Source: Anaerolineaceae bacterium
Lineage (GTDB): Bacteria > Chloroflexota > Anaerolineae > Anaerolineales > Anaerolineaceae
Length of the DNA: 13,294 nucleotides
Reading direction: 5' to 3'
Assembly: GCA_003448875.1 (NCBI GenBank)
Contig: DLXG01000218.1
Coordinates: 1 to 13,294, forward strand
The notes under the pieces were generated by a model that was not told the origin of the DNA, searched no databases, and worked only from the letters and a program-made list of their open reading frames with translations. Positions 8,523-13,294 of this stretch are shown here, piece after piece. The position numbers were made by a program, and so were the translations under genes. Positions within the stretch are counted from its first letter, which is position 1. Each line of letters begins with the position of its first letter.

Positions 8523-8547
8523 TTCGGGCAGGCAGAACCTGCCCGAA
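8523..8547 (-). terminator. Strong hairpin after rpsJ (possible terminator or 3' end)
   Basis: A perfect 10-bp stem, TTCGGGCAGG against CCTGCCCGAA, with a five-base loop starts 15 nt after the rpsJ stop and ends about 27 nt before the -35 of the next promoter. On the transcribed strand it is followed by A residues, not U, so it is not a textbook intrinsic terminator. It could be a Rho-linked 3' end or a processing or stability element. Confidence 0.45.
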
Positions 8548-8562
8548 TTACACCCCAATCAA

Positions 8563-8871
8563 TTAAATCTTGATCTCGATATCTACGCCCGCCGGCAGAT
8601 TGAGCCGCATCAGCATATCAATCGTCTTGGAGTCCGGGTCAAGGACGTCAATCAAGCGGTTGTGCGTGCGCACTTCGAAATGCTCATGAGAGTCCTTGTC
8701 AATGAAGGTCGAACGGCGGACAGTAAAGCGCTCAATGCGGGTTGGTAGAGGAACCGGCCCGACGACTTGCGCGCCGCTCCGCTCAGCCGTTTCGACAATA
8801 CGCTTGGCCGATTGATCCAGTACGCGGTGGTCGTATGCCTTCAGACGAATGCGAATTCGTTGCTTTGCCAT
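8563..8871 (-). CDS. rpsJ: 30S ribosomal protein S10 (NusE)
   Basis: S10 belongs to the 30S head and also acts as NusE in transcription antitermination with NusB and NusG. The 102-residue product starts [20 protein letters not shown], then [40 protein letters not shown] and [20 protein letters not shown]. It ends [13 protein letters not shown]. The length matches the family. AGGTG 7 nt before the ATG overlaps the tuf stop, only 10 nt separate the two genes, and they are almost surely cotranscribed. A hairpin and a new promoter follow it. Confidence 0.97.
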   Translation of the reverse strand: MAKQRIRIRLKAYDHRVLDQSAKRIVETAERSGAQVVGPVPLPTRIERFTVRRSTFIDKDSHEHFEVRTHNRLIDVLDPDSKTIDMLMRLNLPAGVDIEIKI

Positions 8872-8881
8872 CTTGATACAC

Positions 8882-10084
<1,203 letters not shown>

Positions 10085-10146
10085 GTTTTTTCTCCTTGGC
10101 TCCTCTCTTAAATAACTAGAAGGGTCCTGGGAAAACCGGCATTCAG

Positions 10147-10219
10147 AGCCCTCAATGGGATTTGAACCCATGACCCCGCCCTTACCAAGGGCGTGCTCTA
10201 CCTCCTGAGCTATGAGGGC
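10147..10219 (-). tRNA. tRNA-Thr (anticodon GGU)
   Basis: A full cloverleaf is readable on the minus strand. The acceptor GCCCTCA pairs with TGAGGGC and the D arm is GCTC/GAGC. The anticodon arm is CGCCC with loop TTGGTAA (anticodon GGT), and the T arm is ATGGG-TTCAAAT-CCCAT. Total length is 73 nt including the discriminator U. CCA is not encoded. It is the last tRNA before tuf, 62 nt upstream of the tuf start. Confidence 0.96.
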
Positions 10220-10237
10220 TTGCCGTTCTCCAGAAAC

Positions 10238-10255
10238 TCCCCTGCAAGTTGGGGA
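10238..10255 (-). other. Hairpin between tRNA-Tyr and tRNA-Thr(GGU)
   Basis: TCCCC and GGGGA form a 5-bp stem with an 8-nt loop, extended by three A-T pairs past one mismatch. It sits in the 55-nt spacer between the two tRNA genes. A role as a processing signal for tRNA maturation is likely but inferred. No tRNA-Gly is present here, unlike the related E. coli cluster. Confidence 0.4.
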
Positions 10256-10274
10256 TTTTCGGTCAGACGACCAG

Positions 10275-10357
10275 TGGGCAGTGAAGGATTCGAACCTCCG
10301 AAGGCGTGCGCCAGCTGATTTACAGTCAGCCCCCTTTGGCCACTTGGGTAACTGCCC
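10275..10357 (-). tRNA. tRNA-Tyr (anticodon GUA)
   Basis: The acceptor GGGCAGT pairs with ACTGCCC and the D stem is CCC/GGG. The anticodon arm GCTGA-CTGTAAA-TCAGC carries anticodon GTA. A long class II variable arm follows, as expected for bacterial tRNA-Tyr, then the T arm GGAGG-TTCGAAT-CCTTC. Length is 83 nt with discriminator A. CCA is not encoded. It is the middle of three tRNAs upstream of tuf. Confidence 0.96.
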
Positions 10358-10364
10358 ATGCCCC

Positions 10365-10418
10365 GAGCCGTTGCCGGCTCGCAAGTGAGGTCATCTTTTC
10401 CAGATCAGCCTCACTCGC
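10365..10418 (-). other. Tandem hairpins in the tRNA-Thr(UGU)/tRNA-Tyr spacer
   Basis: Two adjacent stems fill most of the 75-nt spacer. One is a 10-bp stem (10381-10390 with 10409-10418, one G-U pair) whose inner loop can pair further. The other is GAGCCG/CGGCTC with a GCAA tetraloop on the transcribed strand (10365-10380). Neither is followed by a U-run. Such stems between tRNAs commonly guide RNase processing, which is inferred here. Confidence 0.5.
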
Positions 10419-10432
10419 CAGCCCGCAACCTG

Positions 10433-10505
10433 AGCCGACGACGGGAATCGAACCCGTAACCTACCACTTACAAGGCGGTTGCTCTGCCGATTGAGCTACG
10501 TCGGC
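10433..10505 (-). tRNA. tRNA-Thr (anticodon UGU)
   Basis: The acceptor GCCGACG pairs with CGTCGGC and the D arm is GCTC-AATCGGCA-GAGC. The anticodon arm ACCGC-CTTGTAA-GTGGT carries anticodon TGT, and the T arm is ACGGG-TTCGATT-CCCGT. Length is 73 nt with discriminator U, and CCA is not encoded. It is the first gene of the tRNA-tuf-rpsJ transcript, about 25 nt after the predicted transcription start. Confidence 0.96.
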
Positions 10506-10537
10506 CTGAATTGTTAAGGGTCACAATAGCGCGCTAG

Positions 10538-10566
10538 ATTATATCAGAGGGTTTTTAAGAAGGCAA
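10538..10566 (-). promoter_or_regulatory. Strong promoter for tRNA-tuf-rpsJ
   Basis: On the minus strand, TTGCCT (10566-10561) lies exactly 17 nt upstream of TATAAT (10543-10538). TG one base before the -10 makes it an extended -10. A six-A run about 13 nt upstream of the -35 resembles an UP element. The bases after the -10 are GC-rich and include a perfect 10-bp palindrome, TAGCGCGCTA (10527-10536). A GC-rich discriminator is typical of stringently controlled stable-RNA promoters, so growth-rate control is likely but inferred. Confidence 0.78.
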
Positions 10567-10700
10567 GGTTTACGCTCCTTTTTTACCCTATTTGCCCTCC
10601 CAAAACCGGGCTTCTTTGCCTCGTTTACCCGCTCGTGCACCCGAATCTTACCACATTTTTGAAAGTTTTTCGCATCCTCTACCTTTTACCGGTTTCCATG

Positions 10701-10706
10701 TATAAT
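10701..10706 (+). promoter_or_regulatory. Probable -10 element for the plus-strand gene set
   Basis: A perfect TATAAT lies 26 nt before the ATG at 10732, but no good -35 is seen at 16-18 nt. The 5' leader would be only about 20 nt, just enough for the GGAGG ribosome site. The rest of the 226-nt divergent gap (10506-10731) is pyrimidine-rich on the plus strand and shows no gene. Confidence 0.45.
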
Positions 10707-10731
10707 CAAAGCAGTGTAAAATGGAGGTTGA

Positions 10732-11382
10732 ATGGAAATTACCTGGTACGGGCATTCCTGCTTTCGCATAACCGAACGAAATTTAGCCACCCTGGTGACC
10801 GATCCCTACGATCACCGCGCCGTAGGCCACGAACCGCTCAAACTCAAAGCGGATATTGTTACGGTCAGCCACGCCGCACCCGGCCACAATTATCTCAACG
10901 GCGTCAAAGGCGACCCCTTCATCATCAGCGGGCCGGGTGAATATGAGATTGGCGGTGTGTTCATTACCGGTATACAGACCAACGGGCACACCAAAAAGAC
11001 GCAGGATGAACCGCGCAACACCCTGTATTTGATTGATTACAACGGCATCAATGTTCTTCATCTGGGTGCCATCAACCGTGTTCCTACCCAAACCGAAGTG
11101 GAAGCGCTGGGGCCGGTGCACATCGTGCTGGTGCCGGTGGGCGGCGGCAGCGGCCTGAACGCTGCCAAGGCTGCCGAAATCATCAGCCTGCTGGAGCCCA
11201 ATCTGGTCATTCCCATGCACTACGCCACCCCCCAATCCACCATCAAACTGGAACCGTTGAGCAAGTTCCTGAAAGAAATGGGGTTGACGGCAGTATCTAC
11301 CCAGCCTTCTCTCAAAGTAACTTCGGCAAACTCGCTGCCGGAGGAAACGCAGGTGATTGTGCTTGATCCGGTTGGCAATTGA
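10732..11382 (+). CDS. Metallo-beta-lactamase-fold protein, active site degenerate
   Basis: The 216-residue product has the layout of the small UlaG-like/Lactamase_B_3 branch of the metallo-beta-lactamase fold. It shows MEITWYGHSCFRI at the start, VTDPYD (22-27), SGPGEYEIGGVFITGI (66-81), GLNAAKAAEIISLLEPNLVI (141-160) and PMHY (161-164). The usual metal motif HxHxDH appears as H47-A-A49-P-G51-H52, and the usual HLGD as HLGA (110-113). Several metal ligands are therefore replaced, while H47, H52 and H163 remain. It may be a non-catalytic or altered relative, and its substrate is unknown. GGAGG lies 4 nt before the ATG. It heads a plus-strand set with the next two genes. No signal peptide is seen, so it is probably cytoplasmic. 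Confidence 0.85.
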   Translation: MEITWYGHSCFRITERNLATLVTDPYDHRAVGHEPLKLKADIVTVSHAAPGHNYLNGVKGDPFIISGPGEYEIGGVFITGIQTNGHTKKTQDEPRNTLYLIDYNGINVLHLGAINRVPTQTEVEALGPVHIVLVPVGGGSGLNAAKAAEIISLLEPNLVIPMHYATPQSTIKLEPLSKFLKEMGLTAVSTQPSLKVTSANSLPEETQVIVLDPVGN

Positions 11383-11392
11383 GGAGTAAACT

Positions 11393-11695
11393 GTGGCTGT
11401 TAAGTTGATCATGTCGTGGGATATTGCCCCCGAACGCGAACAGGAATACTTTGAATTCGTGGTACGCGAGTTTATCCCCGGCGTTCAGCGGCTGGGGTTT
11501 GAGCTGAGCGATGCCTGGGCAACCGTTTACGGCTCTCAGCCGCAAATTCTGGTCGGGGCGGTGGTACCCTCCCCCGCCCAGGCCCGCCAGATACTCAATT
11601 CCGCCGAGTGGAAAAGCCTCAACAATCAGCTGCAGGATTATGTCCGCAATTACCGGTACAAAATCGTCGAAGCCCGCAGCGGATTCCAGTTCTGA
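11393..11695 (+). CDS. Small conserved-looking protein of unknown function
   Basis: I do not recognise this 100-residue protein. It starts at a GTG with GAGGAG about 6 nt upstream, overlapping the stop of the preceding gene. It has no membrane segment, no signal peptide and no cysteine. The pattern (MAVKLIMSWDI, helix EREQEYFEFVVREFIPGVQ, strand TVYGSQPQILVGAVV, helix SPAQARQILNSAEWKSLNNQ, strand YKIVEAR) suggests a small alpha/beta ferredoxin-like fold of the dimeric alpha-beta-barrel type, which is inference. Its last 56 nt overlap the mutY start, so the two are probably coupled. Its role beside a DNA-repair enzyme is unknown. Confidence 0.75.
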   Translation: MAVKLIMSWDIAPEREQEYFEFVVREFIPGVQRLGFELSDAWATVYGSQPQILVGAVVPSPAQARQILNSAEWKSLNNQLQDYVRNYRYKIVEARSGFQF

Positions 11696-12770
11696 CCTTG
11701 CGGCACGGCTGCTAGACTGGTACCGGCAAAATCGCCGCTCCCTGCCGTGGCGGACAACCAGCGACCCCTACGCCGTCTGGGTTGCGGAAATCATGCTTCA
11801 GCAAACCCGGGTGGAAACGGTCATCCCTTATTACCAGCGCTGGATGGAACGGTTCCCCACCCTGCAGCATCTGGCACAGGCCGATGAGCAGCAGGTGCTG
11901 AAAGCGTGGGAAGGGTTGGGGTATTACAGCCGGGCGCGCAGCCTGCAGCGCGCCGCACGCTTGATCGTTGAACAGCATCAGGGGCAGATTCCTTCGCGCA
12001 TGGAAGCGTTAATGCGCCTGCCCGGAATTGGCCGCTACACGGCCGCCGCCATCGCTTCGATTGCCTTCGGGCAGGATGAACCGGCTTTGGACGGCAACCT
12101 GCGGCGGGTGGTGACGCGCCTGTTCGATATCAGCCTGCCGGCCCGCTCACCGGAGGGGGAAGCCCAAATCCTCGCCCACTTGCGCGCCCATTTGCCGCCC
12201 GGTCAGGCCGGCGATTTCAATCAGGCTCTCATGGATCTGGGGGCAACCATCTGCACACCCCGCAAACCGGCCTGCGGCCAGTGTCCGCTGGCGGAATGGT
12301 GTCAGGCCAGAACGCTCGGAGTTCAGGAAAAACGCCCGGTGCTGATACGCCGCCCCCCCGCTCCGCTGATCACCGTCACCGCCGCCGTCATCCGCAGGGA
12401 AGGCAGAGTGCTGCTCACCCGCCGCCCGGCCAACGGCCTGCTGGGCGGGTTGTGGGAATTTCCCGGCGGCAAACAGGAAAGCGGAGAAAGCCTGCCCGAA
12501 TGCCTGCGGCGCGAAATTCGCGAAGAACTGGGGGTGGAGATCGAGGTGAATGCGCCGCTGGGTGTTTACCGCCATGCCTACACCCACTTCAAGGTAAAAC
12601 TGCACGCCTTCTCCTGCACCCTGCTGCACGGCGAACCGCATCCGCATCAGGCCGATGATCTGGCGTGGGCAGCCCTCGATGAATTAAACAGTTTCCCGAT
12701 GGGCAAAATTGACCGCCAGATTGCCGCCGATTTGCTGAAATTGGACCGCTCGCTCTTTCCCACCGGTTGA
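11640..12770 (+). CDS. mutY: A/G-specific adenine glycosylase with intact Nudix domain
   Basis: MutY removes adenine mispaired with 8-oxoguanine. The 376-residue product has VWVAEIMLQQTRVETV with catalytic Glu50 and the helix-hairpin-helix LMRLPGIGRYTAAAIASIAF (124-143). Asp151 lies in LDGN, and the iron-sulfur ligands Cys205, 212, 215 and 221 are spaced C-x6-C-x2-C-x5-C. The C-terminal domain (about 243-376) carries a complete Nudix box from Gly277 to Val299 (G-x5-E-x7-RE-I-x-EE-x-GV) after WEFPGG, and the MutY-like H-AYTHFKV (312-319). Start: ATG 11640 is the only Met between the preceding gene's interior and the conserved LAARLLDWYRQ. Its ribosome site is poor, so translation probably relies on coupling. 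The open frame to 11511 is rejected. Confidence 0.95.
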   Translation: MSAITGTKSSKPAADSSSDLAARLLDWYRQNRRSLPWRTTSDPYAVWVAEIMLQQTRVETVIPYYQRWMERFPTLQHLAQADEQQVLKAWEGLGYYSRARSLQRAARLIVEQHQGQIPSRMEALMRLPGIGRYTAAAIASIAFGQDEPALDGNLRRVVTRLFDISLPARSPEGEAQILAHLRAHLPPGQAGDFNQALMDLGATICTPRKPACGQCPLAEWCQARTLGVQEKRPVLIRRPPAPLITVTAAVIRREGRVLLTRRPANGLLGGLWEFPGGKQESGESLPECLRREIREELGVEIEVNAPLGVYRHAYTHFKVKLHAFSCTLLHGEPHPHQADDLAWAALDELNSFPMGKIDRQIAADLLKLDRSLFPTG

Positions 12771-12840
12771 GGCAGCCTTCCAAGCTGCATCCATCATCCG
12801 TTCCCGAATGACAGCCTTCCGCTAGGGATCAAAATGAGGG

Positions 12841-12871
12841 TTGACCGAAGCATCGGTCATGCTGTTATAAT
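12841..12871 (+). promoter_or_regulatory. Promoter with operator-like inverted repeat
   Basis: TTGACC (12841-12846) and TATAAT (12866-12871) are 19 nt apart, with TG one base before the -10 (extended -10). The spacer and the end of the -35 hold a perfect inverted repeat, TGACCGA-AGCA-TCGGTCA (12842-12859). A protein bound there would block RNA polymerase, so this is a candidate repressor operator. Transcription would start about 12878, 38 nt before the next ATG. Confidence 0.62.
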
Positions 12872-12915
12872 TCACTTGATTTACAAAATTAGTCAATATT
12901 CGGGAGAATTACCCC

Positions 12916-13294
12916 ATGCAAAACAAAACCATTCTGCCATGGGCGCTGGTGATTGTGCTGGGACTGGCTCTGATTTTGGTGCTGGTGCGGCAAAACCAAC
13001 CGGCAGCCGTTTCGCAATCGCCCACCCAGACTCAATCCGTTTCAACGCCCCCTCTGTCCTCCGCCACCCTCGCTGCCCCTTCACCCGCCCCGACGATTAC
13101 AGCCCCGCCAACCGAAACGGCAGCAGCCTACCCGGCTGGCATGTCCACCGCCACCGTCAGCAATCCGCCGCCGGCCGAACCAACACCGGCCTCTCCCACC
13201 AGCCCAGCCGTGACCGGCATTCAACCGCTGGCGGCTGCCCCCATCCCCCTCAACATCATTGACCATCGCGCCGTGGCCCTGTTCGACCAGATTA
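12916..13294 (+). CDS. Membrane-anchored protein with Pro/Ala/Ser/Thr-rich linker (partial)
   Basis: The frame opens at ATG 12916 and runs off the window after 126 codons. GGGAG lies 9 nt upstream. Residues 7-24 (LPWALVIVLGLALILVLV) form one hydrophobic segment, a signal anchor with Lys4 before and Arg25 after it. There is no lipobox Cys. Residues about 29-111 are a low-complexity, Pro/Ala/Ser/Thr-rich stretch, probably an extended and perhaps glycosylated extracellular linker. A folded domain seems to begin at PLNIIDHRAVALFDQI (111-126). I do not recognise the domain from this fragment. It is separated from mutY by 145 nt with its own promoter, so it is likely a separate transcript. Confidence 0.78.
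   Translation, partial: MQNKTILPWALVIVLGLALILVLVRQNQPAAVSQSPTQTQSVSTPPLSSATLAAPSPAPTITAPPTETAAAYPAGMSTATVSNPPPAEPTPASPTSPAVTGIQPLAAAPIPLNIIDHRAVALFDQI

Noticed and set aside
10220..10274. A tRNA-Gly gene expected by analogy with the E. coli tufB cluster
   Set aside because: The spacer is 55 nt and lacks acceptor, anticodon and T-arm signatures. No tRNA-Gly is there.
10085..10384. Possible 100-residue N-terminal extension of EF-Tu
   Set aside because: It would be translated through two tRNA genes. The family start and a well-spaced AAGGAG are at 10084.
11511..11639. Longer MutY start at 11511
   Set aside because: The extra 43 residues lie within the upstream gene in another frame and resemble no MutY N-terminus.
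12772..12788. Possible terminator after mutY (GCAGC/GCTGC stem)
   Set aside because: Only 5 bp, with no U-run after it. Too weak to call.

Overview
This window is the core of a bacterial ribosomal-protein super-operon (S10 plus spc gene order), read on the minus strand, with a short unrelated plus-strand gene set diverging from it at the right-hand end. Nearly every base is assigned. The organism looks like a free-living bacterium of moderate-to-high GC. The zinc form of S14, the cysteine-bearing L24, the style of the metallo-beta-lactamase-like protein and the Pro/Thr-rich anchored protein make me favour Chloroflexota (Anaerolineae-like). That is inference from remembered family resemblance, not a search result.

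Minus strand, in transcription order: a strong promoter near 10538-10566 drives tRNA-Thr(UGU), tRNA-Tyr(GUA), tRNA-Thr(GGU), tuf (EF-Tu) and rpsJ (S10). A hairpin follows rpsJ. A second well-formed promoter at 8468-8496 and a roughly 185-nt structured leader then open the long unit rplC, rplD, rplW, rplB, rpsS, rplV, rpsC, rplP, rpmC, rpsQ, rplN, rplX, rplE, rpsN, rpsH, rplF, rplR, rpsE and the first codons of rpmD at the window edge. Gaps are short, several stops and starts overlap, and almost every gene has a clear Shine-Dalgarno site. Together the genes supply most of the early-assembling large- and small-subunit proteins, the elongation factor that delivers aminoacyl-tRNA, and three of the tRNAs it carries.

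Plus strand: from 10732 a compact set begins with a metallo-beta-lactamase-fold protein that has lost several metal ligands. It continues with an unrecognised 100-residue protein and mutY, an adenine glycosylase carrying an intact Nudix box at its C-terminus. After a 145-nt gap holding a promoter with a perfect 7+7 inverted repeat, a membrane-anchored protein with a Pro/Ala/Ser/Thr-rich linker starts and runs off the window.

Most of the window is ordinary, highly conserved housekeeping DNA. I do not see a new defence, mobile or biosynthetic system. The points worth a second look are the tRNA-tuf-rpsJ arrangement with a separate promoter and structured leader before rplC, the EF-Tu G3 motif, the apparent pseudoenzyme at 10732, the MutY-Nudix protein and the operator-like dyad at 12842.
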